Below are positions 1-8,133 of a DNA stretch of 33,826 bases, one piece after another. The number at the start of each line of letters is the position of its first letter. The first letter of the stretch is position 1. The stretch is from Bacillota bacterium (GTDB taxonomy: Bacteria > Bacillota > SHA-98 > UBA4971), in the NCBI GenBank assembly GCA_029551185.1, contig JAKPFY010000041.1:1-33826 (forward strand), in the 5' to 3' direction. A program made the position numbers and the translations under genes. Below the pieces are notes generated by a model. That model made no database searches and was not told where the DNA came from. It was given only the letters and a program-made list of their open reading frames with translations.

Positions 1-1284
1 CTCATTATCCACCAGCGCAAAAAGGATATCAAGAAGCTCGACTCCGGAAATCGCGGAGATATCCACCGGACTGAAAAACATGTTTTCCCTGGATATCGGC
101 TTTTCAAGATTTTCCGTGTGAATCTCGAACTTTACCCGACCGGTCCCTTGCCCGATCCTGTCTATAGTAGAGTCAAGGCACTCCAGAACAAATGACCACA
201 CGAGTTTGCCCATGAGCAACTCGTCATCAATAATGTCCGCTCTGAACATCTCTACGCGACCTGTATCTTTATCTCTCACAGTCAAAGCTACAGGGATTGT
301 TTTCGGTGTCTCATCCAGTCTCACCAATACACCTTTGGAACGATCCTGGGTTACTTTACCGACAACATCAAGGGGGCTTCCGATCTTATAGGGCTTAAGA
401 ATCGAGGTGACAACATGATGAACCTCAGCCCCGGTGGCAATGTAGCCTGCATCTCCTTTAAGAAGCACGTCGTGGCCAAAGGCAATTACGAGGTCACCTT
501 TCCTGTAAGTTACCGTGCCAAGCACAGTTGCGGAAACGTCCCCCCTTATGAGCTGCACCCCGATGGCGGATCCGGGTTCCGGCAGAGCCGGATTTCCGGT
601 AGACGCGGATTGGGCAATCCCCATGGCAATGGGCTGAAGCCCGTAATTCTTCAATCCGTCTGCCAGAAACTGAAATGCCCGCCCTCCTAAACCGCTTATC
701 ATCACAGGGCTTTTCACAGGCGTCATCTCCAAAGGCTTCCCAGGCTCCTTGCCTATCAGTTCCTTCAGTTCTTCGCTGACGACGACTGAAGCATCAAGCT
801 GCCGAGCTCCGACATGATATCCTTGTTGGGCTTCCAAAACCCTAAGGATGTCCCCAATTGGGGTGACCAGAGCCAAATAGGGATCTGAGCCGTCACTGAG
901 GGAATGGGTTATAGCACCTATAAGGCGTCCGTTTATGTACACCGGACTACCGCTCATTCCTGCAGCCACCCCGCCTGTTGCTTCTATGGCGTCCCCGCTT
1001 GCCCTCACAAGAATAAGGTCGCCTGTGGTTGCGCCGCCTTTCAAAATCCCTAAGACTTCTATGTCGAACGTATCTATTTTCGTGCCTCTTATGACAGTCT
1101 TTGAAACACCTTTCATCCCCGGAACAACCTGTGAAATAGGCATGAATTCAGGGTCTTCCTGCGCTCCTGCGCCGGAATAAGGGAAGGCTCCTATGCCTGT
1201 TAGCAGCAAGCCTAAGGCAATTGTGACGGCAACAGCCACAAACGTCTTTTTCCCTGTATTCTTTATTCTTGAAACTGAAGTCAT
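1..1284 (-). CDS. SpoIVB-like S55 family peptidase, partial (C-terminus cut by window edge)
   Basis: The frame starts at an ATG (1282-1284) and runs 428 codons to the left edge without a stop, so the C-terminus is missing. Residues 9-29 form a hydrophobic signal or anchor segment. From about residue 48 it reads like stand-alone S55 proteins: PISQVVPGMKGVSKT, then the serine motif GMSGSP at 109-114, and a histidine motif AFGHD around 268-272. SpoIVB is the S55 serine protease that triggers sigma-K activation in spore formers. Unlike SpoIVB, no PDZ domain is visible before the serine motif, so this is a paralogue rather than an obvious SpoIVB. It lies 42 bases downstream of the NAGPA gene and probably shares its transcript. 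The substrate is unknown. Confidence 0.8.
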   Translation of the reverse strand, partial: MTSVSRIKNTGKKTFVAVAVTIALGLLLTGIGAFPYSGAGAQEDPEFMPISQVVPGMKGVSKTVIRGTKIDTFDIEVLGILKGGATTGDLILVRASGDAIEATGGVAAGMSGSPVYINGRLIGAITHSLSDGSDPYLALVTPIGDILRVLEAQQGYHVGARQLDASVVVSEELKELIGKEPGKPLEMTPVKSPVMISGLGGRAFQFLADGLKNYGLQPIAMGIAQSASTGNPALPEPGSAIGVQLIRGDVSATVLGTVTYRKGDLVIAFGHDVLLKGDAGYIATGAEVHHVVTSILKPYKIGSPLDVVGKVTQDRSKGVLVRLDETPKTIPVALTVRDKDTGRVEMFRADIIDDELLMGKLVWSFVLECLDSTIDRIGQGTGRVKFEIHTENLEKPISRENMFFSPVDISAISGVELLDILFALVDNE

Positions 1285-1326
1285 AATCGTAGGATTCTCC
1301 CTTCACAGCCCTTGGCGGACTGCAAA

Positions 1327-2919
1327 CTACCGGCCGATCTCAGGACTCATGGGAGCCGCCCCGGATACATCGGAAAATACAAGAATCGCGTCAGCGACCT
1401 TTCGTTCCCTTCCGTCTGAAGGAGTATTCATGACAAAGTCACGAACTACCATCGTAGACGAGCCTCCGCCATCCAAATTCATAGCGTCCTTTGCGCCCAA
1501 CTCAAGCATGATATTAGCCAGTTCTTCCAAAGTTACACCTATACTGTGGTATGCCTGTCGTCCTGTAACAGCAACCAATAGGAGGTTTCCGTCATATGTT
1601 ACCCCTACTCCGGTCCGCGGTGCCCGACCACCGGCTACGTCTGGCTTAAACTGCTCCTGTGCCGCAGTTACATAGACTTTTCCGTCTTTTACGAGTCTAG
1701 GACCGCCGCCCACTGCATAGACCACTCCTTCTTCCAGCCAGTTGGGGACCAAGTTTCCTCCGGCATCTGTCGATACATTATCAATAAGGATCCTTCTGTC
1801 CTTCGTTATCCCCATGGCAGTCCTCCCCATAACAGGTAGACTACGTAGGCGGCCATCCACAATGATCAGGCCGAGAGGAGTGCCGTCTGACGCATAAAAC
1901 ACTCCGTTAACCCCTGCTATCGCGCCGGAGCTTGACACAAGCTCGCTAACAGGGGCCACTCCAAAACTGTCGGAAGGACCTGCAAGGGCAGTCTTCACCG
2001 CGATGCTCTCATCGCTCATCTCAATCTCCAAAACATCAACAGTAAGAGGGCCTTGGGGAGTGCCGTTCGTTATGGTGATATAACGGATACCGCGAGCTAT
2101 GGTAAGCGCGGATTTTTTGCTGTAAACCGTCGGCACGTCCACAACAAATCTTACAGGGTCTTGTAACCAAAATGTAGTCACGTCCGGAAGCGCGTAGTTA
2201 AGATCTATTACCGCTCTGGTTTTTCGTTCTTCAGTCATGGTAACTCTTACCCGCTCAACAGCCACATGGTCAATGAGGGAATCCAATGCGCCCTGTACGC
2301 GCGTATCTTCAAAATCAATTACCACCCTTGGCGGATTCTTCATCTGCATGACCTTAACCGGCGCTTCCCTTGTCAGATGAAATACTATTCTAACCTTGTC
2401 ATGATGAATACCATGCCTTGACTCAGTCAAAGCAGTCATTTTGTCACCCGGCCGATGAAGGCGGATCTCCATTGCCCGAGAATCCCACGAAATATCGTAG
2501 TCCCCCGTTACCCTGAGAAGCTCTACGGGAACAAAGGGAATGCCGGACCAGCTTATCGGAGGTTCAGCGAATGTCCGCTTCTCACCCGAAGACAAACTCC
2601 ATTCCCTCTGATGCAGCAGGACCTCAAATCCCCCACCGGGTATACTGTATGAGAGACGCTTCGCCTGAGGATCGTACCTCATTGAGATCTCCAGCACCTC
2701 AGCCACAAAAGTCGCAGGCAACAAGAGGGTGGAACCTCTGACAATAACAGGCACAGGTAAAACAGCTCCGCTGTCATCAATAATAAGTTTTGCCTGATTG
2801 ATAGCGGGACCTTCCGTGATTTGCACCCACTCAGCGCTGCAGGTCATTGTAGCAAGAAGAAAGATGACGCAAACAGCGATATGTATACGCAGTCGAAAAC
2901 AATGCCATGGGCGTCTCAT
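1327..2919 (-). CDS. Secreted phosphodiester glycosidase-family (NAGPA) protein with AMIN domain
   Basis: The protein has 530 residues. ATG 2919 is preferred to the upstream TTG at 2943 because GGAAGGAGG lies just before it and overlaps the TTG. Residues 1-30 are a signal peptide. Residues about 33-150 resemble the copper-amine-oxidase N-terminal-like domain often seen in Bacillota surface proteins. About 160-255 is an AMIN-type domain (KVRIVFHLTREAPVKV, PPRVVIDFED), which binds cell-wall or envelope polymers in other proteins. About 300-520 is a NAGPA/DUF2233 domain with GVNGVFYASDGTPLG and the signature MNLDGGGSSTMVV. NAGPA domains cleave sugar phosphodiesters, so action on a wall polymer or exopolysaccharide outside the membrane is likely but inferred. 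It sits between mbl and the S55 gene. Confidence 0.9.
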   Translation of the reverse strand: MRRPWHCFRLRIHIAVCVIFLLATMTCSAEWVQITEGPAINQAKLIIDDSGAVLPVPVIVRGSTLLLPATFVAEVLEISMRYDPQAKRLSYSIPGGGFEVLLHQREWSLSSGEKRTFAEPPISWSGIPFVPVELLRVTGDYDISWDSRAMEIRLHRPGDKMTALTESRHGIHHDKVRIVFHLTREAPVKVMQMKNPPRVVIDFEDTRVQGALDSLIDHVAVERVRVTMTEERKTRAVIDLNYALPDVTTFWLQDPVRFVVDVPTVYSKKSALTIARGIRYITITNGTPQGPLTVDVLEIEMSDESIAVKTALAGPSDSFGVAPVSELVSSSGAIAGVNGVFYASDGTPLGLIIVDGRLRSLPVMGRTAMGITKDRRILIDNVSTDAGGNLVPNWLEEGVVYAVGGGPRLVKDGKVYVTAAQEQFKPDVAGGRAPRTGVGVTYDGNLLLVAVTGRQAYHSIGVTLEELANIMLELGAKDAMNLDGGGSSTMVVRDFVMNTPSDGRERKVADAILVFSDVSGAAPMSPEIGR

Positions 2920-3020
2920 GAGATCAGTGAACCTCCTTCCCAAGGTCGCCTTTTATGTTTCAGTTCTATACAAAAGCCAACTATCCTCTTGTGAGAAAGA
3001 TGGTCGCACATGAGGCTTCT

Positions 3021-3033
3021 TGAGGATTCCTCA
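3021..3033. repeat. 13-bp palindrome between mbl and the NAGPA gene
   Basis: TGAGGA and TCCTCA arms surround a single central base in the 149-base gap between the mbl stop and the NAGPA start. It could be an operator or a short hairpin. No matching promoter was recognised near it. Confidence 0.3.
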
Positions 3034-3068
3034 GAGACAAGCAGGGCAAATTGCAAGGATATGCCGGC

Positions 3069-4091
3069 TCACATAGACTTGGCGCCTGCCACCAGACTAT
3101 TCTCAAACATCTTCGGCGATTCAAAGATTTTACTTGCACCCATAATAACACAACTCATAGGATCCTCTGCAATATGAACCGGTATTCCAATTTCTTCTGA
3201 CAAGAGCCTTGCGAATCCGGAAAGCAGAGCGCCTCCGCCGGTGCAAACTATCCCTCTGTCAACTATGTCTGCAGCGAGCTCAGGAGGGGTGCGTTCCAGG
3301 ACTCCCTTGACACTGCTAATAATTTCATTGACAGGCTCACAGAGGGCTAAGCAAGCCTCGCGAGAGGAAAAGCTGATAGTCTTGGGCAAGCCTGTAACAA
3401 AATCCCTTCCTCGTATTTCAGCTGCCTCAGTCGGAGCTTGAGGATAAACCGACCCGACCTGTATCTTAATATCTTCCCCGGTCCTCTCTCCTATCATAAG
3501 ATTGTGCTCTCGCCTGACATACCTGATAATTGACTCGTCGAACTTGTCGCCTCCGACTGCGCAAGAGTCAGCGACGACAATACCGCCGAGAGAAATGACA
3601 GCTATATCAGTGGTCCCCCCTCCTACATCAACGACCATGTTCCCTGAAGGTTCCCATATGTCGAGGCCTGCGCCAATAGCCGCAGCCATCGGCTCTTCCA
3701 CAAGAAAAGTCTGTCTGGCCCCTGCTTGCGCCGCAGCCTCAAGCACAGCCCGCTTATGAACCCCTGTTACCTGAGAGGGAATACAGATAATCACCCTGGG
3801 CTTCATTAGAACTTTACGGCCACATGCGCGGCTTATAAAATGACGGAGCATTACCTCGGTTATCTCATAGTCAGCAATGACCCCGTCCTTCATAGGCCTT
3901 ATAGCCAATATAGAACCCGGAGTTCTCCCAATCATCATACGGGCTTCTTTACCGACTGCCAGAACCTTACGCGTTTCAGCGTCAAGAGCCACCACTGAAG
4001 GTTCGCGAAATACTACCCCTTTACCCTTAAGGTAGACTCTGGTATTGGCTGTTCCCAGATCAATCCCGATATCCGTAGACAGCCCGAGCAT
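3069..4091 (-). CDS. mbl: Rod-shape determining protein, MreB/Mbl family actin homologue
   Basis: The 340-residue protein has the normal length for MreB/Mbl. The actin-like phosphate-1 loop is near the N-terminus (DIGIDLGTANTRVYLKG), phosphate-2 is VVDVGGGTTDIAVISLGG and the adenosine motif is GIVCTGGGALLSG. The start has AGGAGG nine bases upstream. It polymerises under the membrane and guides side-wall peptidoglycan synthesis. The symbol mbl, rather than mreB, rests on position: it follows spoIIID directly, as in Bacillus subtilis, and no mreC or mreD follows. The sequence alone cannot separate the paralogues with certainty. A 143-base gap separates it from spoIIID. Confidence 0.92.
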   Translation of the reverse strand: MLGLSTDIGIDLGTANTRVYLKGKGVVFREPSVVALDAETRKVLAVGKEARMMIGRTPGSILAIRPMKDGVIADYEITEVMLRHFISRACGRKVLMKPRVIICIPSQVTGVHKRAVLEAAAQAGARQTFLVEEPMAAAIGAGLDIWEPSGNMVVDVGGGTTDIAVISLGGIVVADSCAVGGDKFDESIIRYVRREHNLMIGERTGEDIKIQVGSVYPQAPTEAAEIRGRDFVTGLPKTISFSSREACLALCEPVNEIISSVKGVLERTPPELAADIVDRGIVCTGGGALLSGFARLLSEEIGIPVHIAEDPMSCVIMGASKIFESPKMFENSLVAGAKSM

Positions 4092-4234
4092 GGGCTTATT
4101 CCTCCTAGGCGCCTTAGTAAACTGTTAGAAAATGGAGCCGGATTGAAAGGCTTATCCAACGTGTAGATAAGAAAAAATCGTCGCAAGATAGTTTCTTCTA
4201 CATACTGCGAAGATTTCCTCCAAAATAAGGGGAT

Positions 4235-4492
4235 CTAACCCTTCTTTTTTTCCTTATATTTTCTCCGTGTAGCTTCCCCGCCACGAATGTGGCGCTCTGC
4301 CTTGTTTTGCTCCAACACTTGTTTGACTTGTTTCGACAGAGGCTTACTTATCATGGGAAGCCTCTCTGTTACGTCCTTGTGCACAGTACTCTTACTGACA
4401 TTATATAACTTAGCCGTTTGCCTAACAGTAGACTTAGTCTCTATAATATGGCCGGCAATGTCAAGCACTCTACGCCGGATGTAATCCTTCAT
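4235..4492 (-). CDS. spoIIID: Sporulation transcription regulator SpoIIID
   Basis: This is an 85-residue DNA-binding protein. It contains the family core MKDYIRRRVLDI, ETKSTVRQTAKLYNVSKSTV (helix-turn-helix), HKDVTERLP and RHIRGGEATRRKYK, with a basic C-terminal tail that contacts DNA in the B. subtilis protein (93 residues). The start at 4492 matches the family N-terminus. An in-frame ATG at 4525 has no ribosome site and falls inside a likely sigma-E -10 element. SpoIIID acts in the mother cell, switching genes between the early sigma-E and late sigma-K programmes. Its place between the spoIIQ-like gene and mbl is conserved. Confidence 0.95.
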   Translation of the reverse strand: MKDYIRRRVLDIAGHIIETKSTVRQTAKLYNVSKSTVHKDVTERLPMISKPLSKQVKQVLEQNKAERHIRGGEATRRKYKEKKKG

Positions 4493-4522
4493 CTCCGCTG
4501 CCCCCCTGCCCCTGTTTAATAC

Positions 4523-4552
4523 CATGTATATTCTTGGGACAGCGAGATATGT
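4523..4552 (-). promoter_or_regulatory. Candidate sigma-E promoter of spoIIID
   Basis: On the minus strand ACATATC (4546-4552) is followed after 15 bases by TATACATG (4523-4530), which shares the ATACA core of the sigma-E -10 consensus CATACAnT. The predicted transcript would start near 4516, leaving a leader of about 23 bases before the ATG at 4492. spoIIID is sigma-E dependent in B. subtilis. The match is partial, so this is an inference. Confidence 0.4.
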
Positions 4553-4577
4553 CAGACTTACTTATGGGAGGGCGGCA

Positions 4578-5486
4578 TTACAAGAACCCCTCGGGATCCA
4601 CAACCTTCCCACCGGAAATCACTTCAAAGTGAAGACATGGCCCGGATGTGACACCGGATGTACCGGCTTGCCCTATGATCTGCCCTTGTTTTACTTGATC
4701 CCCGCGATTCACGGAACTCGACATCAAATGGGCATACTTGGTCTTGATACCGTTTGAGTGCTCAATAACTATGTACATGCCCAGTTCTCTGGCCCTGTCA
4801 GACTCGACCACCTTGCCTGAAAGCGCTGCCCTTACACCGGCGCCTTCAACTGCTCCGATATCGACTCCTGTATGATACCGCCAATCCTGGTAGACAGGAT
4901 GTTTCCTCCATCCGAAACCGGATACGACCCTTCCTTGGACAGGCATTATCATTTTCTCCTTAGCGGACGCAACACTTTCTCGACGAGGAACTTCTGATTG
5001 AGTTTCCGGAGTTTTGGTCGGTACAGGACCTACGACTCCGGTGTCCGCAACAAGCACCGGAGTCGCAGGAGCGCCCTTTTGATTCGTTAAGAGAGCATCC
5101 TCCTCGCTCCCGGTAACCTCGATAGCGCCTTCTCCATCAACAGGAAGTTCTCCTCTAGCGTCCTGCGGGGCAAGATCTTCGGTGGAATCGGCTAAAAGAG
5201 AGCTTGTGCCGTGAACATCAATCTCTTGAATAGACACAAAGTCAGTGGGCAATACAGACTGTCGGGTCCCTCTTCCCACAAGAAACCCAAATGTAAAAGT
5301 AACACCGGTTACAGCAACAACAATAACGATATCCCTTAACGGAGGAACAGTGTTTCCGAGGCCGCCTAAAACTTGGCGAACCCTCTTTATACTTGCGTTA
5401 AATTTCGCTCGAACACTGGAAACCAAGGATTCTCTTTTGGTCGGAGAATTCGTCTTGGGCCGCCTTGGTCCGGTATTTCTCTCCAT
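4578..5486 (-). CDS. spoIIQ: SpoIIQ-like M23/LytM-domain membrane protein
   Basis: The 302-residue protein has a short cytoplasmic tail rich in basic residues, one membrane segment at about 51-71 (IVIVVAVTGVTFTFGFLVGRG), a variable acidic linker, and an M23 domain at about 190-302. SpoIIQ sits in the forespore membrane and binds SpoIIIAH across the intermembrane space during engulfment. Zinc ligands His205, Asp209 and His286 and the second catalytic histidine His253 (YAHL) are present. The first residue of the HxH motif is Cys284 (GPCLHFEV) instead of His, so hydrolase activity is doubtful. The assignment rests on the domain plan and on its position between spoIID and spoIIID, as in Bacillus. 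Confidence 0.85.
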   Translation of the reverse strand: MERNTGPRRPKTNSPTKRESLVSSVRAKFNASIKRVRQVLGGLGNTVPPLRDIVIVVAVTGVTFTFGFLVGRGTRQSVLPTDFVSIQEIDVHGTSSLLADSTEDLAPQDARGELPVDGEGAIEVTGSEEDALLTNQKGAPATPVLVADTGVVGPVPTKTPETQSEVPRRESVASAKEKMIMPVQGRVVSGFGWRKHPVYQDWRYHTGVDIGAVEGAGVRAALSGKVVESDRARELGMYIVIEHSNGIKTKYAHLMSSSVNRGDQVKQGQIIGQAGTSGVTSGPCLHFEVISGGKVVDPEGFL

Positions 5487-5543
5487 GGCATCACCCCGGA
5501 CAATATTCTCCCCAATACTTTCCTGTCTATGCAGACGAAGGAT

Positions 5544-6581
5544 TTATCTGGCTTGCACATTCTTATAATCTATAACTTCAATGCCCTGATAGTAATGTTT
5601 GAGGATTTCTACGAAGTCTTTGCCTGAGTCCGCCATGACATTAGCTCCGTACTGGGACAGGCCGACACCGTGCCCGTATCCTGTGGTCGTAATGTAGACT
5701 TTGTTCCCTGTTATCCGATAAGTCATCTTAGTCGAAGGAAGTCCAAGAAGAGTCCTCAAAGCATACCCACTGAATACCTTGTCACCGACTCTGATTAGCT
5801 TGACGCGGCCTGCTTTCGAAACCTCCAGGATTTCAATGGGTTTATCCATCCTTTCTTCAGAGATGACCTGGACATCCTTGCCTGCGATTTTGTAAGTAGT
5901 GAATTTCTTATCCTTTAAGCTGATGTCCAGCTTTTTCTCGAGATCATCCACGGTAAAGCTGACTTCCTTGCGAAAATCAGGTTCCTTGGATTCAAACTCA
6001 GTAGAAACCCCTCTTAGGTACGGAACAGGGTTAGACCATATTTCTTCTGAGTTGTCTGTAGCTCCTCCTGACGCGGCGTGATAGTAAGCTTCTATCAGAT
6101 ACCCTTGATATGTAGCTACCAGTCCCTTTGTGGAATCTATCGCGTCTTGGATTTTGCGGGCATATGTCGGATAATTAATGTAGCCGATTCTCTTCTTGAA
6201 CTCGTCTTGGGATATCCATGCCTGGCAATGCTGATGATCCGTACATATGTCAGCGCCGGGATGGGCAGAGCATCCTTGCCCTCCGTTAGCTGTCATCCTT
6301 TTCAGAGTAAAAGTTCGAGCTGCTACAGCTTGCGCCTTCAATGCCTCAATACCGAAGGACGCCGGCATCTCTGCAGCTACTACCCCTTTGATGTATTCTT
6401 CCAGCGGCATGTCGCAAATCTCGTTTTGCAAAACAACGAAGACTTTGACAGTGTGATCAAAAGAACTCAATTGTTCGGTGGGAGGGTAAATATCAAAATT
6501 GCATCCCCGAATAATTACTGAAGGGAGCACTACCACTACGAGAACGCAGAACCCAACGCAAAGGATAATCCATTGGCCCAT
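5544..6581 (-). CDS. spoIID: Stage II sporulation protein D, peptidoglycan lytic transglycosylase
   Basis: The protein has 345 residues. ATG 6581 is chosen because GGCAGGAGG lies eight bases upstream; the longer frame from GTG 6626 has no proper site. One N-terminal membrane segment (about 4-25) is followed by the SpoIID domain: LEEYIKGVVAAEMPASFG with the catalytic glutamate at Glu71, ALKAQAVAARTF, the Cys113/Cys119 metal-site motif DICTDHQHCQAW, and the C-terminal GYGHGVGLSQYGAN. SpoIID cleaves glycan strands denuded by SpoIIP and drives membrane migration in engulfment. It lies between murA and the spoIIQ-like gene, as in B. subtilis. Confidence 0.96.
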   Translation of the reverse strand: MGQWIILCVGFCVLVVVVLPSVIIRGCNFDIYPPTEQLSSFDHTVKVFVVLQNEICDMPLEEYIKGVVAAEMPASFGIEALKAQAVAARTFTLKRMTANGGQGCSAHPGADICTDHQHCQAWISQDEFKKRIGYINYPTYARKIQDAIDSTKGLVATYQGYLIEAYYHAASGGATDNSEEIWSNPVPYLRGVSTEFESKEPDFRKEVSFTVDDLEKKLDISLKDKKFTTYKIAGKDVQVISEERMDKPIEILEVSKAGRVKLIRVGDKVFSGYALRTLLGLPSTKMTYRITGNKVYITTTGYGHGVGLSQYGANVMADSGKDFVEILKHYYQGIEVIDYKNVQAR

Positions 6582-6700
6582 ATGGAGTTCCTCCTGCCAA
6601 GAAATGACTGCTTGTCTATTCATCACTCCTATAGACCTATCTATACTCGGCAGAAGAACTAATTAGAACCGGATAACACTACAAGAGAAGAAAGGTGATA

Positions 6701-7993
6701 TTATGAGGCTGTCTGAGCAGAAGCTCCTCGCTCTTTCGGGACGGACCGCCTGACTATATTTGCCCCCAGAGAATTCAGTTTCTCCTCAATATGCTCGTAT
6801 CCTCGATCAATGTGCCCGATATTGACTACTTCCGTTTCTCCGCAAGCAGCCAAACCTGCAACGACAAGAGCGGCCCCGGCTCTGAGGTCAGTTGCGCTAA
6901 CCGGCGCGCCCGACAGTTTATCCACTCCTTCAACAAGGGCAGATCTACCGTCAATTTTAATCTTCGCGCCCATTCTCGTAAGCTCATCTACATGCATGAA
7001 CCTGTTTTCAAATACAGTCTCGGTAATAATGCTCATGCCTTCAGCTAAGGAAAGCAAGGCCATAAACTGCGCTTGAAGGTCAGTCGGAAAACCCGGGTAT
7101 GGCATAGTTTTAATGTCCACTGCGCGAGAACGTGTCTCAGAAGAAACCCGGATCTCGGATTCTTCAACCTCAACACATACGCCAAGCTCGCGCAATTTGG
7201 CGATTACCGCAGTAAGGTGTTCAGGCACCACATTTCCGAGAATTACGTCCCCCTTGGTGATGGCTGCAGCTGTCATATACGTACCTGCTTCTATCCGATC
7301 AGGAATCACTGTATGGCTTGCTCCACCTAATTCATCTACTCCTTGGATCCTGATAACACCGGTACCTGCGCCTACCACTTTCGCACCCATCTTAGTCAGA
7401 AGGTTTGCCAAATCCACAATTTCCGGTTCCCTGGCTGCATTCTCCAAAATAGTGCTGCCTTTGGCAAGAGCAGCTGCCATCATAGCGTTTTCAGTCGCTC
7501 CTACGCTGGGATAATCAAAGTAAATATGGGCGCTGCGGAGTCCTTTGGGAGCTCGCGCCTGAATGTACCCACTTTCCGCGGACAGCTCCGCCCCCATAGC
7601 GCTGAAGGCTTTAAGGTGAAGATCTATAGGTCTTGAACCTATGGCACAACCTCCGGGCATAGGCATGCGCGCAAACCCGAATCTTGCCAACATAGGACCT
7701 GCGATCAAGAATGACGCTCTCATGCGTCTGACTAAACTATATGAAGTTTCCCTTGGGCTCGCCTCTCCGGCGTCGAGGGAAAGACACCCCGGACCCCATT
7801 TTGCAGTAACGCCGACGCTCTCTAAAAGCTCACACATGGTAAAGATATCGTGAAGGCCGGGCACGCCCGAAAGATTAACAGTCCCTTCGGTTAGAAGCGC
7901 AGCAGCAATCGCAGGTAAAGAAGCATTCTTTGCACCGCTTATAACAACCTGTCCGGAAAGCCTTGCTCCTCCCTTAATGAGGAGAGTCTCCAC
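6701..7993 (-). CDS. murA: UDP-N-acetylglucosamine 1-carboxyvinyltransferase
   Basis: MurA transfers enolpyruvate from PEP to UDP-GlcNAc, the first committed step of peptidoglycan synthesis in the cytoplasm. GTG 7993 is chosen as start because AGAGGAGG lies seven bases upstream and the protein then begins METLLIKGGARLSGQV, as is normal for MurA; length 430. Lys22 (GAKNASLP) and the catalytic, fosfomycin-sensitive Cys116 (PMPGGCAIGSRPID) are present, with PGFPTDLQAQFMAL further on. It is followed by spoIID, as in Bacillus. The 140 bases upstream lead directly to wecB, where B. subtilis carries the ATP synthase operon. Confidence 0.97.
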   Translation of the reverse strand: METLLIKGGARLSGQVVISGAKNASLPAIAAALLTEGTVNLSGVPGLHDIFTMCELLESVGVTAKWGPGCLSLDAGEASPRETSYSLVRRMRASFLIAGPMLARFGFARMPMPGGCAIGSRPIDLHLKAFSAMGAELSAESGYIQARAPKGLRSAHIYFDYPSVGATENAMMAAALAKGSTILENAAREPEIVDLANLLTKMGAKVVGAGTGVIRIQGVDELGGASHTVIPDRIEAGTYMTAAAITKGDVILGNVVPEHLTAVIAKLRELGVCVEVEESEIRVSSETRSRAVDIKTMPYPGFPTDLQAQFMALLSLAEGMSIITETVFENRFMHVDELTRMGAKIKIDGRSALVEGVDKLSGAPVSATDLRAGAALVVAGLAACGETEVVNIGHIDRGYEHIEEKLNSLGANIVRRSVPKERGASAQTAS

Positions 7994-8133
7994 ACGGTTT
8001 CCTCCTCTCGACACATAAACCAGAAATAGTACAGTCTTCGGATATTACTCCGCCCAATAGTCTACCATCGGTAAGATCAAGCTTCAACTGGAAACCTCAG
8101 CCTGTTTACCCTATGACATCTATTATGTCCGGG

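Noticed and set aside
4227-4250. Plus-strand stem AAGGG/CCCTT followed by a run of T, like an intrinsic terminator
   Set aside because: The T run is the antisense of lysine codons at the SpoIIID C-terminus, and no plus-strand gene ends there.
6078-6521. Long plus-strand open frame opposite spoIID
   Set aside because: It is antisense to a well-supported gene, has no ribosome site and its translation resembles no family.
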